DNA from: Caballeronia sordidicola
GTDB taxonomy: Bacteria > Pseudomonadota > Gammaproteobacteria > Burkholderiales > Burkholderiaceae
Reading direction: 5' to 3'
Assembly (NCBI RefSeq): GCF_002220365.1
Contig: NZ_MTHB01000123.1
Location: 1 to 64,000 of the forward strand
Length of the DNA stretch: 64,000 nt
Made by a program: the position numbers and the translations under genes. The notes below the pieces were generated by a model. That model made no database searches. It was not told the DNA's origin and saw only the letters and a list, made by a program, of their open reading frames with translations. Of the stretch, positions 17,774-27,258 are shown in pieces. Numbering within the stretch: the first letter of the stretch is position 1; each line of letters opens with the position of its first letter.

Positions 17774-18667
17774 CTAGGAACTGTAGCGCAACGCTTCGAT
17801 CAGCACAGCCAGGGCGCGTGAAGACTGGCGGCGGCTCGGATAATACAGGTGATAGCCTGGAAAGACCGGAGACCAGTCCTTGAGAACCTGCTTGAGGCGT
17901 CCTTCTGCAATATACGGCTGCGACAGATCTTCCGGAATATAAGCAAGACCACCGCCGGCTAGCGCGGCATTGAGCATCTGGTTCGTTCCGTTGAAAATCC
18001 ACTGACCGTCCACGCGCACCTTTATTTCGTGCCCTGCCTTTTTAAACTCCCAGGCGTACAAACCACCATAGGTTGGCAGCCGCAGATTGATGCAGTTGTG
18101 TCCTGTCAGGTCATGAGGCGTTTTCGGCCGCGTTCGTCTTGCGAAGTAAGACGGCGCGCCGACAACCACCATGCGCATGTCCGGTGAAATACGCACAGCG
18201 ATCATGTCTTTCGCCACCTGATCGCCGAGACGAACGCCAACGTCATACCGTTGCGCGACGATATCGGTCAACCCAAAGTCAACGATGATTTCGACCTTGA
18301 TATCCGGATAGTCGAGCAGCACTTCAGCCAGCTTTGGCTGAAGTATGGTTGCCGCAGCATGTTCGTCTGCTGTGATGCGAATGGTGCCGGCGGGTTTATC
18401 GCGAAGCTCGCTCAACGCAGCCAGTTCCTCATCGATCTCGTCAAACCGCGGCCCCACGGTCGCAAGCAGTCGCTCGCCCGCAGGCGTGGGCGAGACGCTG
18501 CGCGTCGTGCGCGTCAGGAGCCGCAGCCCTAACCTCGACTCGAGCCCGCGGATAGTGTGGCTCAGCGCCGATTGCGACACGCCAAGCTTGGCCGCCGCCC
18601 TGGTAAAGCTTTGCTCGCGCGCCACGGCGACGAACGCCAGCAAGTCATTGAGATTTTCGCGGGCCAT
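17774..18667 (-). CDS. LysR-family regulator
   Basis: A 297-residue LysR regulator with the HTH at residues 8-65 (AAAKLGVSQSALSHTIRGLE) and an effector domain of the CrgA/DmlR type ending in LIEALRYSS. It is transcribed divergently from a Bcr/CflA-type efflux gene across 208 bases, and precedes the ester-cyclase-like gene on its own strand. Either neighbour could be the target. Palindromes near its start codon may be the operator. Confidence 0.92.
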   Translation of the reverse strand: MARENLNDLLAFVAVAREQSFTRAAAKLGVSQSALSHTIRGLESRLGLRLLTRTTRSVSPTPAGERLLATVGPRFDEIDEELAALSELRDKPAGTIRITADEHAAATILQPKLAEVLLDYPDIKVEIIVDFGLTDIVAQRYDVGVRLGDQVAKDMIAVRISPDMRMVVVGAPSYFARRTRPKTPHDLTGHNCINLRLPTYGGLYAWEFKKAGHEIKVRVDGQWIFNGTNQMLNAALAGGGLAYIPEDLSQPYIAEGRLKQVLKDWSPVFPGYHLYYPSRRQSSRALAVLIEALRYSS

Positions 18668-18689
18668 TCATGAATCTCGCTCATATGAG
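18666..18689. promoter_or_regulatory. Paired palindromes at the divergent LysR/MFS promoter
   Basis: ATTCATGAAT (18666-18675) and CTCATATGAG (18680-18689) are two perfect 10-bp palindromes four bases apart. The first overlaps the LysR start codon, a usual place for autoregulation. Confidence 0.4.
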
Positions 18690-18875
18690 TTTGCCGATTC
18701 TACCGTCTAGTCATGCGCTGACGCAGCCAGTAAATTTAGCTGGAGACAAGCGAACCGGCATAGGCGTGCGGCGCGTCGATCGCTCATTCAACTTTCACTG
18801 CAATCCGCCCGGCGCCCGGAGCCCAGCTTCGTGGCGCCTGCGGGTTGTCGTTCTTTCGGAACAAGACCTCAAACC

Positions 18876-20144
18876 ATGGCATCGGATGATCAACCCTCTG
18901 TCCGGCGGGACGCTGCTCGGCAGAGCCTTCGGATGCTGCTGATCCTCAGCGTCTTGATGGCCTTCGCGTCGATCTCGACAGACCTGTACCTGCCCGCGCT
19001 TCCCACGATGGCTATCGCACTGCGCGCCGATGCCGGAACCGTTGAACTGACTATTTCGGGCTATCTGATCGGCTTCAGCCTGGGCCAGCTTCTGTGGGGC
19101 CCGGTCAGCGACCGGCACGGACGGCGCTTGCCGATCGCCGTCGGGCTCGTCCTGTTCATCGTCGGCTCGGCTGCTTGCGCGGTGTCGACGAGCGCTCCGA
19201 TGCTGGTTGGCTGGCGCGCGTTGCAAGCCGTGGGTGCGTGCGCGAGCGTGGTGCTTGCCCGCGCGATGGTGCGCGATCTCTACACCGGACACCGCGCGGC
19301 GCAAATGATGTCGACCCTGATGACGGTCATGGCCATCGCGCCACTGCTTGGACCGAGCGTGGGTGGGCTCATCCTCCATGTCGCGTCGTGGCGCGCCATT
19401 TTCTGGGCCCTGGTTGGCGTCGGGCTCGCAACGCTCGCCGCGCTCCACGTCCTCCCTGAAACCTTGCCGCCTGAGCGGCGCAACCGCCAGCCGTTGCGCC
19501 GCGCGGTGGCGGGCTATGCCGACCTGCTCGGACATCGCCGGGTGCTCGGCTACGCGGGCGCGGGAGGGTTTTTCTATGGCGGCATCTATGCGTATATCGC
19601 CGGCACGCCGGCCGCCTACATCACCTATTACCATGTCTCGCCACAGTTTTACGGAGTGCTGTTCGGCGCGGGCATAGTCGGCATCATGCTGACGAACCAG
19701 ATCAATTCGAGGCTTGTGATGCGGCTCGGCAGCGATCGCCTGATGCGAGCGGGCACGGTCGGTGCGGCGATCGCCGGCATCTTGCTTGCACTCGACGCAG
19801 GGACAGGCTGGGGCGGGCTGACGGGACTAGTGATTCCACTCTTCCTGTTTGTCTCCGCAACGGGGTTCATTGTCGCCAACTCGATAGCCGGTGCACTCGG
19901 CAGCTTCCCCGAGCGCGCGGGGTCGATGTCGGCGCTGATCGGTGCGATCCAGTACGGCACCGGCATCACGGGCTCGGCGCTCGTCGGACTTTTCGCCGAT
20001 GGCACCCCGTGGCCAATGGCTTGCGTCATCGCGCTGATGGGCGTTGGCACTCTGCTGTGCGCATTGCTTCTCGTACCGGTTGCCGCAGTCGCATCTAGCG
20101 AAGGAGCGGTGACAGGGCAGGAAAACCGCGCGGCCTCGAGCTAG
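18876..20144 (+). CDS. Bcr/CflA-family multidrug efflux MFS transporter
   Basis: A 422-residue drug:H+ antiporter-1 type transporter with 12 expected membrane segments. It shows the Bcr/CflA hallmarks STDLYLPALPTM at the first helix, QLLWGPVSDRHGRR (motif A) after helix 2 and RALQAVGACASVVLARAMVRD around helix 4. The start MASDDQPSV keeps the usual short N-terminus. Divergent from a LysR regulator. Substrate is probably a toxic small molecule, and induction by that LysR protein is plausible. Confidence 0.9.
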   Translation: MASDDQPSVRRDAARQSLRMLLILSVLMAFASISTDLYLPALPTMAIALRADAGTVELTISGYLIGFSLGQLLWGPVSDRHGRRLPIAVGLVLFIVGSAACAVSTSAPMLVGWRALQAVGACASVVLARAMVRDLYTGHRAAQMMSTLMTVMAIAPLLGPSVGGLILHVASWRAIFWALVGVGLATLAALHVLPETLPPERRNRQPLRRAVAGYADLLGHRRVLGYAGAGGFFYGGIYAYIAGTPAAYITYYHVSPQFYGVLFGAGIVGIMLTNQINSRLVMRLGSDRLMRAGTVGAAIAGILLALDAGTGWGGLTGLVIPLFLFVSATGFIVANSIAGALGSFPERAGSMSALIGAIQYGTGITGSALVGLFADGTPWPMACVIALMGVGTLLCALLLVPVAAVASSEGAVTGQENRAASS

Positions 20145-20170
20145 GCCGCATCAAGTGAGGGAATGAGATC

Positions 20171-20424
20171 ATTAGCAATAACATCGAAGGCAAGTCGCGG
20201 TGATCACCGGCGGGCAGCGGACTCGGCGAGGTGAGCGCCCGGCATCTGAGAAGAAACTGGCCGACACCGCGGTGGAAACCTTCGGGCGCGTCGACGTCAT
20301 GATCAACAACGCCGGACTGATGCCGCACTCGCTGCTCGAGCGCCTCGAGGTCGACGACTGGAATCGCACGATCGACGTGAAACTCAAAGGCGTGCTGTCC
20401 GGCATGGACGCCGCATTACCGTAG
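20171..20424 (+). pseudogene. Degraded SDR gene
   Basis: The frame begins ISNNIEGK, which normally continues V-A-V-I-T-G-G in this SDR family. A base is missing after the AAG codon (20192-20194), then GGGCAGC carries an extra base. The correct frame resumes only at [21 protein letters not shown], so about 50 residues of the nucleotide-binding half are gone. It continues [20 protein letters not shown] and stops at 20424, with the whole catalytic half missing. The remainder of 20145-20575 has no other gene. Confidence 0.8.
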
Positions 20425-20575
20425 CCTCCGTAGGGTGCGGTCATCACTGCGCACTCAGGTGTTGACCCGGTTACGAACCACCGGGTCGTGGTGTGACAAT
20501 CGGGCAGCGACCCACCATCCCATGGTGCCGTTGCCCTGCACGTCAATCGCCGGCTCAACCAAAATGGAACAGAAC

Positions 20576-21040
20576 ATGCATCGCCACATCTATCTTGCGG
20601 CTATTCCCGCTGCCTTTGTTGCCGGCCTGTTTGTGTCTCATCTGAGCACGCCGGCTCAAGCTCAGGCGCCAGATGGCAAACTCACGGCGCAAATCGTAGA
20701 CCTGGTGGCACTGACCGATGCTGATATTGGCGCGCAGGTCCCGAACATGGGAAGCTTGCGTTCAAAGGGCTTGGTAGTGACATCGAACGGAACCATTGCA
20801 GTGCAGACCGGCAACGTGCCAAAGCATACTCATGCGGGCTCAGATGAAATCCAGTATGTGATCTCGGGAAGTGGCACTTTCTGGCTGGGAAGCGAGCAGC
20901 GCTCGATTCACCCTGGAGACCTGATCATTATCCCAAAGGGGATGGCCCATGCCGGGTCCGTGCCGACCAGTGGGGAGTTCAAGGTTCTCTCGATCAAATT
21001 GCCACCGCAAGCTTCCGGTGACATGCAAATGGTGCCGTGA
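20576..21040 (+). CDS. Exported cupin-domain protein
   Basis: A 154-residue periplasmic cupin. The signal peptide (to about AQA-Q at residue 30) is followed by a single cupin barrel with metal-ligand pattern KHTHAGSDEIQYVISG (HxH...E) near 84-99 and HPGDLIIIPKGMAHAG near 113-128. The ATG at 20576 has GGAAC at a good distance; an in-frame ATG twelve bases upstream is the alternative. No operon partner; function unknown. Confidence 0.8.
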   Translation: MHRHIYLAAIPAAFVAGLFVSHLSTPAQAQAPDGKLTAQIVDLVALTDADIGAQVPNMGSLRSKGLVVTSNGTIAVQTGNVPKHTHAGSDEIQYVISGSGTFWLGSEQRSIHPGDLIIIPKGMAHAGSVPTSGEFKVLSIKLPPQASGDMQMVP

Positions 21041-21207
21041 GAGGCGGGCCGGATTCGGGACCTGGCCTCGGCATGGGAGAACTGACGCGCTTTCTTCGCG
21101 GCAGAGCAGCCACGATGTCCGGTTCGAACGGCCGGTTCTGATCAAACTCGTACCATGACGAACTTCCGTCGATATCAAGGATTCTTGGTTATAGAGGACA
21201 CGAGTCG

Positions 21208-21591
21208 ATGAACTTACCTCCCGCCGAAACCGAGCCGTTGATCGAAGGCTTAAGCGCCATCACGTTGTCCACTCGCGACATGCGCAGCGCCGTGCGTTTC
21301 TACCAGGCGCTCGGCTTCCGCCTCTTGCATGGCGGCGAAAACGAACCGTTTACCTCATTCGCGGCGGGTGGGTCGTTTCTCAACCTGATCGCAGAGACGC
21401 ACGGTCCAATCAACTGGTGGGGCCGGGTAATCATCTATGTGTCAGACGTCGATTCGATGTACCGCAAGGCGCTCGCCGCCGGGATCACTCCAGAGTTCAC
21501 CCCGCGCGATGCGCCTTGGAACGAACGCTATTTCCATGTCACGGACCCCGACGGGCACGAACTCAGCTTCGCCCGGCCATTGAGGGTTTGA
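21208..21591 (+). CDS. VOC-family (glyoxalase/bleomycin-resistance fold) protein
   Basis: A 127-residue vicinal-oxygen-chelate protein with paired beta-alpha-beta modules: ITLSTRDMRSAVRFYQALGF at 18-37 and IIYVSDVDSMYRKALAAG at 75-92, closing with FHVTDPDGHELSFARP, which contains the usual metal-ligand Glu. Such single-domain proteins act as isomerases, dioxygenases or binding proteins. No neighbour indicates which. Confidence 0.85.
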   Translation: MNLPPAETEPLIEGLSAITLSTRDMRSAVRFYQALGFRLLHGGENEPFTSFAAGGSFLNLIAETHGPINWWGRVIIYVSDVDSMYRKALAAGITPEFTPRDAPWNERYFHVTDPDGHELSFARPLRV

Positions 21592-21764
21592 CAAGACGGA
21601 TGTATTAACGAACTACGTCGAGCCTCCATGTTAGATACAACAACCCGTTTCAAATTTGCGTCCGCCTCAGGGTGCAACCGATGGCGGGTTGTAAGCGTTC
21701 TAGAAAGCATGCCGGTCTCGGTGCCCATGGGAGTGGCACGTAAGATGAGCTGGACAAAAAACGA

Positions 21765-22892
21765 ATGAGACAATCCGAACCGACACGTTACTTGCGCATG
21801 CTTTCAGTACTGTTGGCAACCATTGCCTTGATCGGATGTGCCGAGTTGTCGCCGAGTGACCCAGATGCGCAGAAACAGAGCACGGCGCTTCAGCAGCAGC
21901 AAGATGCGCAGGCCGTGCAGGCCGCAACCCAGGCGACAGGTCGACGCGTGTGGTTTGCCGGCTTCGCCATGAACTCAACCTCCACCGCCTTTGAGAATGA
22001 CATGGAGCTGGTTTCGCGCCGGCTCTCGGAACTGGGCGGACCCGTGCTGAAGTACGAAGACAGCGACGGACGGCAGACGGATAAGTTGCGTTTCCCGTTC
22101 GCGACTCCGGCGACGCTCGCCGAAGCGGTACAACAGATATCCAGCCATGCCGGACCCGATGACATCGTGGTGGTTTTCATTTCCACGCACGGCAACCGGA
22201 AAATTCTGAGCGTGAATGTCGCGCATCAGGAGTTCAAGCCCATGACGGCCACACAACTGTCGGCCGCGCTCGCTCCTCTGGGCAATCGGCCGACGATCGT
22301 GATACTTGCCGCCTGCTTTTCCGGGTCGTTCCTGCCCGAACTCCAGGGGGAGCGGCGCATCGTGATCACGTCGGCGTCGGGAGAACGGGCATCCTTCGGG
22401 TGCCAGCCTGACAGTCGCAATACCTTTTTCACCGAGGAACTGTTCGCGGAGAACTTTGATTCCTCGAAGTCGCTGTCACAGATGATGGCGGAGGCCAAAG
22501 TGAGGGTCGCCCGACGTGAGCACGCGTTGAAGTTCCGGAATTCAGAGCCACAGATGTCGGTGGGACGCAAGCTGCGGTGGTTGGCGGAACGGCCTTTGAA
22601 AGACTGGTTTCAAGCGGGCAAGGAAACCACTGACGTGCCCCCTGTCGCCCCTCTTTCCTTACTTGGCGATGCCGGCAAAACCGCCTATCACGCATACCAG
22701 TCCAAACCCTTTCCGCGTGCGTTCGTCATCTCGAGCGGAGGCGCCGGGCAATATGCTGTTGGTACAACACCGCACGACGCTTCGCTACCTTCCGATCCTG
22801 CCGCGCGCGCACTTGCGTTGTGCAACCGGCGCGGGCTTGCGGACTGCAGGCTTTACGCCGTGGATGATCGCGTGGTTTGGACCGGTTATTGA
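21765..22892 (+). CDS. Lipoprotein with caspase-like (peptidase C13/clan CD) domain
   Basis: A 375-residue predicted lipoprotein: lipobox LIGC with the lipidated Cys at residue 25. A Gln-rich linker (42-57) leads to a clan CD cysteine peptidase domain. The catalytic pair is seen as His142 in FISTHGN and Cys184 in ILAACFSG, the spacing and hydrophobic lead-in typical of C13/caspase-fold enzymes. Residues 270-375 form a second small domain ending CRLYAVDDRVVWTGY. It is probably anchored in the envelope; substrates are unknown. It lies alone, convergent with an MFS gene. Confidence 0.82.
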   Translation: MRQSEPTRYLRMLSVLLATIALIGCAELSPSDPDAQKQSTALQQQQDAQAVQAATQATGRRVWFAGFAMNSTSTAFENDMELVSRRLSELGGPVLKYEDSDGRQTDKLRFPFATPATLAEAVQQISSHAGPDDIVVVFISTHGNRKILSVNVAHQEFKPMTATQLSAALAPLGNRPTIVILAACFSGSFLPELQGERRIVITSASGERASFGCQPDSRNTFFTEELFAENFDSSKSLSQMMAEAKVRVARREHALKFRNSEPQMSVGRKLRWLAERPLKDWFQAGKETTDVPPVAPLSLLGDAGKTAYHAYQSKPFPRAFVISSGGAGQYAVGTTPHDASLPSDPAARALALCNRRGLADCRLYAVDDRVVWTGY

Positions 22893-23026
22893 CCCTGGCG
22901 GTCAAGTCATGATTATTCTGGCCATGCCCAACCTGGAACACTTCGCTGACAGCGGGTTCGCCCCAGTCTCCCGCGTGATGACGAACCGTCTGCAACATCC
23001 TGCCGGATAGCCTGCCGATGGGGTAT

Positions 23027-24379
23027 TCAGTCAGGCATTCCCTGTCCACGCGTTTCGGGCAGAAACCACGGCAGCACGATCCCGAGCAGGTAGGCCAGTC
23101 CAAGCGCCATCGCCGCCTGCGGCGCGCCGCCGAACGACTTGACGATCGTGCCGGCAAGAATCGGGAACACCCACGCGATCATCCGCGCCGCGTTGAACAC
23201 AAAGCTGATCGCGGTCGAGCGCACGGAGCTCGTGAACAGCTCGCACGGATAGATCGCCATCCATACATACGCGAAACCAAGTGTGAAGAAGCCGTTGATC
23301 GGTGCGACCACCGCCATCGCCTCTACCGTGTGCGTGAGCTTGTACGTGACGAACGTGATTACAAGCGCACCGACAAACGTCAGCGAAATGAACGCGCGCC
23401 GTCCGATCACATCGATCACGAAACCGCCGACCATGTAGGCGGCGATCGCACCGATCGTGTACGTAATCGACACGCGCGCACCCCATGAGGCAGGGTCGAC
23501 AACATGTTCGGCCTTGCCAATCGAAACGGTGTAGGCCGGCAGCAAGGTGGAAATTGCCCACCAGCCGATCGTCGCAACGACCGACAGCAGGAACAGCAGC
23601 ACCGTGCGGCGCGCGGCTTCGCGCTCCCTGAACAGCTGCGCGAGCGTGAACGGACGCTTGTCCTCGCGCGAGTGCTCCGCAGCATGCGTTTCGACTGTCG
23701 TCGCGTTCCAGCGCTTTTCGCGCACCGCAGATTGCCACTTCTCCGACTCGTTCACGCCACGCCGGATGTACAGCACAAACAACGCTGGCACCGCGCCAAG
23801 CACGAACATCAGCCGCCACGTCTCGGCACCGAGCGGATGTGCGGGAGCGAGCAGATACCAGACCACCGCCGCTAGCAGCGTCCCCCAGCCAAAGCCCGAC
23901 TGCAGAAATCCGGCACCTTTGGCCCGTGCGCGTTCCGGCCACGTTTCGGACAGCAGCGCGACGCCGGTACTCCATTCGCTCCCCATCGCGAGGCCGGTGA
24001 GAAAGCGCAGCGCACACAGCGCGAAGAAGTTAGGCGAGAGGGCAGTGAGACCTGAGAACAGCGCATAAAGGAACACTGACCACAACATCATTCTCTTGCG
24101 GCCGACATAGTCCGCCAGCACACCGCCGATCAGGCCGCCGAGCCCCCAGCCGAGCAGTGTGATGCCGATGACGATGCCCGCATACACCGGCGTCGACGCA
24201 GCCTGTTCGGGCGTGAGCACCGAGTGCAGCATCGGCGCGAGCACGACAACGAGCGCCAGCGTTTCATAGCCGTCGAAGATCCAGCCAAGGAAGCTCGCGC
24301 GCAACACGCGCCAGTGCGTCGAAGTGAGCTCGTCGTACCAGCGGCTGCGCAGGCCGATGGACGTGTTGCCATGTTGCAT
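23027..24379 (-). CDS. MFS transporter
   Basis: A 450-residue inner-membrane transporter with 12 predicted segments, of the sialic-acid/aromatic-acid:H+ symporter-like group. It has WIFDGYETLALVVV at the first helix, ADYVGRKRMM (motif A) and ERARAKGAGFLQSGFGWG in the central part. It is preceded by a 700-base non-coding region and convergent with the C13 lipoprotein gene. The neighbouring AraC gene at 25093 could regulate it, but this is not shown. Confidence 0.88.
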   Translation of the reverse strand: MQHGNTSIGLRSRWYDELTSTHWRVLRASFLGWIFDGYETLALVVVLAPMLHSVLTPEQAASTPVYAGIVIGITLLGWGLGGLIGGVLADYVGRKRMMLWSVFLYALFSGLTALSPNFFALCALRFLTGLAMGSEWSTGVALLSETWPERARAKGAGFLQSGFGWGTLLAAVVWYLLAPAHPLGAETWRLMFVLGAVPALFVLYIRRGVNESEKWQSAVREKRWNATTVETHAAEHSREDKRPFTLAQLFREREAARRTVLLFLLSVVATIGWWAISTLLPAYTVSIGKAEHVVDPASWGARVSITYTIGAIAAYMVGGFVIDVIGRRAFISLTFVGALVITFVTYKLTHTVEAMAVVAPINGFFTLGFAYVWMAIYPCELFTSSVRSTAISFVFNAARMIAWVFPILAGTIVKSFGGAPQAAMALGLAYLLGIVLPWFLPETRGQGMPD

Positions 24380-25092
24380 TTGGGTCGTCTCCTTTATTCG
24401 ATTTATCAGCTTTCATCAGGCAGTGTGCGCGCACCGGCGTAATCGCGTTGGTGCGTTGTGCGCTGCTGCACGTGCTCGATTTCCACGCGCTGTACTCCGC
24501 AAAAGTCAGGTGATTAGCATGCAATATCGCCTGGGTGCGCACAATTCTAAAATGCCTAAGCCCTAATTAGCTTCCGTTTAAGGGACTATTGGCAAAGGCT
24601 TTTACGGCTGCCGACCTGACCCGCCTCAGGGTAAGCGAGCGTTGGCTAGTTCCGTGTGCCGTGTCGTCCAGGCCGATCGATCTTATCCAGCGATGTACGA
24701 GCCGAACGTATTGACGCGCCGGCAAGTACGGCGACTGGTGAATCCTGCTCGGGAAAAGAAAATTGGAAGGCGAAAGTCTAGCCACATGACCGTTGCCGCT
24801 TCCATGACGATCTCCTTTCGGGTGAAGGGAGTGTCAGTCTGTGCCAACCGCCGGGGGCGATAACCGGACGCTGAACGCCTCTTGAAACGTCCCCGAAGCC
24901 ACCATTCAGGACCGCGCTGCCCTCGTCCACAAATACGTACTATGCGGGCAGTCGCGTTTCAAGCCGGCGCGAAAACCGTACCGCGTCGGCGCGCGTGGGC
25001 TGTCCCGTGCGACAATTCTGGTAGCGGCTGCGTACCGCGCCTGAGCGCCCGTGTCGCAGCGCGACACCTCAGGCCATCGAAGGCCAACCCTC
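24380..25092. other. Long gap between MFS and AraC genes
   Basis: This 713-base region separates the leftward MFS gene from the rightward AraC gene and holds both promoters. Apart from the possible 40-codon frame at 24683-24805, I see no gene, RNA or mobile-element end. Confidence 0.4.
24683..24805 (-). CDS. Possible small protein, 40 residues
   Basis: A minus-strand frame starts with ATG at 24805, preceded by AAAGGAGAT at ideal distance, and encodes MEAATVMWLDFRLPIFFS followed by a basic stretch. The ribosome-binding site is the main evidence. No family is recognised, and it may be a remnant of a longer gene or a chance frame. Confidence 0.22.
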   Translation of the reverse strand: MEAATVMWLDFRLPIFFSRAGFTSRRTCRRVNTFGSYIAG

Positions 25093-25920
25093 ATGAACCA
25101 ACAAGCCCCACCCTCATGCCCCGACTGGGTGAGGCGCGCCGAGCCGATAGAAGGCATCGAGCGTATCGAAGCGTGGTTTCACGGCAACGCGTATGCCATG
25201 CACCGCCACGACACCTACGCGATTGGCCGCACGCTCGCCGGCGTCCAGAGTTTCAGCTATCGGCGCAGCCAGCGAAACAGCTTGCCCGGCAACACGATCG
25301 TGCTGCATCCCGACGAGGCCCACGATGGTCAGGCGGGCACCGACGAAGGGTTCCAGTACCGGATGATCTACGTTGAACCCGCGCTGTTTCAGGACGTGCT
25401 CGGCGGACGCGCGCTGCCGTTCCTCGAAGGCGGCGTGACGACCGATCCGCGTCTCGCGGCGGCGACCGCGACCTTGCTGCAGCACGTCGGCCATACGCTC
25501 GAGCCGCTCGAGCAGAGCGATGCGCTCGCCGAACTGGCGCACGCGCTTGCCGCCGTTGCCGGCACGCCCGCACGACGCTCGAAAGGTGACTTCCTCGCGG
25601 CGCGGCGCGCACGCGAGTATCTGCGTGCGGATTGCGCGCGCGTCGTTACGCTCGACGAACTCGAAGCGGCGACGGGCCGCGATCGCTGGAGCCTTTCGCA
25701 CGACTTTCGCACGTTCTACGGCACGAGCCCGTACCGGTATCTGACTATGCGGCGCCTTGATGCGGTGCGCCGCATGCTGCTCGCCGGCACATCGCTCGCT
25801 CATGCCGCCGCGGCAGCGGGTTTTGCTGATCAGAGCCACATGACGCGGCACTTCTCGAAGACGTTCGGGCTGACGCCGGGGCGCTGGCTCCAGGTCGCGG
25901 GCGGCGTCCGGCGCGGCTGA
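25093..25920 (+). CDS. AraC-family regulator
   Basis: A 275-residue regulator with an N-terminal AraC-type sugar-binding/cupin fold (AMHRHDTYAIGRTLAGVQSFSY, core HRHDTYAIG near 35) and two C-terminal helix-turn-helix motifs (LDELEAATGRDRWSLSHDFR and AHAAAAAGFADQSHMTRHFS) ending in FGLTPGRW, the AraC signature. The start at MNQQAPPSC is the first ATG giving normal length. It precedes a cytoplasmic cupin gene by 77 bases on the same strand. Confidence 0.9.
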   Translation: MNQQAPPSCPDWVRRAEPIEGIERIEAWFHGNAYAMHRHDTYAIGRTLAGVQSFSYRRSQRNSLPGNTIVLHPDEAHDGQAGTDEGFQYRMIYVEPALFQDVLGGRALPFLEGGVTTDPRLAAATATLLQHVGHTLEPLEQSDALAELAHALAAVAGTPARRSKGDFLAARRAREYLRADCARVVTLDELEAATGRDRWSLSHDFRTFYGTSPYRYLTMRRLDAVRRMLLAGTSLAHAAAAAGFADQSHMTRHFSKTFGLTPGRWLQVAGGVRRG

Positions 25921-25997
25921 AAACACCCACAATCGTTCAATACGGCCGCAAGGAGCATGCGTATTCTCGACGCATTGCCCCCTGAAAGGAGAGAACG

Positions 25998-26423
25998 ATG
26001 TCCCAATCCTCGAACCACACCACCGCGCCGGCCGAGCGCGGCCAGTGCCAGACGATCGACCTGACCGGCAAGATCGCGCAGATCGACGGTCATTGGCAAC
26101 CGCGCGTTGTCGCTGAAATGAACGACTATCAGTTCAAGGTCGTGAAGGTCGAAGGTGACTTCCAGTGGCACCGGCATGCCGATACCGACGAAACGTTCAT
26201 CGTGCTCGAAGGCGAGTTGCGTATCGATTATCGCGCGGGGCCTTCGGGCGACGGTTCGATCGTGCTGCGTGCCGGTCAGATGGCGGTGGTGCCGAAGGGC
26301 ATCGAGCACAAGCCCTGTGCAAACGCAGAAGTGAAGATGCTGCTGATCGAGCCGCGCGGGGTGGTGAACACGGGCGACGACGAGACGAGCGAGCGTACTG
26401 TCGAGAACGACCAGTGGATTTAA
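25998..26423 (+). CDS. Cupin-domain protein
   Basis: A 141-residue single-domain cupin with ligand pattern WHRHADTDETFIVLEGE near 55-71 (HxH...E) and GQMAVVPKGIEHKPCA near 91-106. AAAGGAGAG lies before the ATG. It has no signal peptide. It follows the AraC gene and may be its target; members include small-molecule isomerases and dioxygenases. Confidence 0.85.
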   Translation: MSQSSNHTTAPAERGQCQTIDLTGKIAQIDGHWQPRVVAEMNDYQFKVVKVEGDFQWHRHADTDETFIVLEGELRIDYRAGPSGDGSIVLRAGQMAVVPKGIEHKPCANAEVKMLLIEPRGVVNTGDDETSERTVENDQWI

Positions 26424-26453
26424 GGCGCCCCCCGGCGTATCCCAGGTGACATG

Positions 26454-27106
26454 TCAGCGCGGGCGAGTTTGTGTGAGTCTTCGGAGGCGCGAGTCTCGTC
26501 GATTTGAACGGCACAGTTCGTCGACGAGCGGCGCAACCTCGGCGTCCGCTCCTGCGCGCGCGGCATCGATCCGGAAGGCGCTCACCACGAAGCGGGCCAC
26601 GCTTTCCCAATCGAGCTGCGCGGCACGGATGCGGGAATCGCTGAAGATCATGCGCAGGATATTGCGTTGTTCGGGTGGCAAAGAGCCATAGTCGGTGAGC
26701 ACAACCGAGGCCGCGCGGTTCCACGCGACCACATCCCACGTCGCCGTCCTGACGATTGCCGGGCGATGGGGCAGCGCCTCGAGCAGGCATTGCAGTCTCG
26801 GCGTGATCGGGTCACCACCGCGATAACGGACTTCGGGCGGATGGCCGAGGCCGAGCAGGAACACGTGCTCGCGCTCGACCTCGGTCAACATCAGCGCCCT
26901 CGCGATACGGTCCAGCACGTCCGCTGACGGATTACCACCTCGCCCCTGCTCCAGCCACGTGTACCAGGCTGCACTGATACTGGCGCGCTGCGCCACCTCT
27001 TCCCGGCGCAGCCCCGCCGTGCGCCGCCGGCTATTGGAAAAGCCGAAGGTCGCGGGATCGAGCTTCGTCCGCCTGTTCTTCAGATAGTTGCCGAGCCGAT
27101 TGTCAT
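26454..27106 (-). pseudogene. XRE/MmyB-like regulator, start codon out of frame and C-terminus cut
   Basis: The frame covers a complete XRE helix-turn-helix (LGNYLKNRRTKLDPATFG, then GLRREEVAQRASISAAWYTW) and the first part of the MmyB-like ligand-binding domain (WDVVAWNRAASVVL). No start codon exists in this frame before the helix-turn-helix: the only upstream ATG (27104-27106) is one base out of frame and runs to a stop after eight codons. ATG-GAC losing one G would explain it. At the other end the domain stops about 60 residues short of the family length. A GTG at 26996 would only give a protein lacking half the DNA-binding domain. A sequencing error at the start remains possible. Confidence 0.7.
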
Positions 27107-27258
27107 AAAATACTCAATAGAAAATCCGCCTGCAAACTCGCGCCGCCCCGCAGAATTGACTAACCTTGTCAAAACATCCCGTAACGGAGTCTTGGCATCG
27201 CTGAAAAGCGGCCGCCCGCTGTTGCCGGACTCCCTGACAAATCGAGAATATTCATCCG

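Noticed and set aside
26454..26996. An intact short regulator starting at the GTG at 26996
   Set aside because: The conserved helix-turn-helix continues in frame for more than 30 codons upstream of that GTG, so this start would cut the DNA-binding domain.
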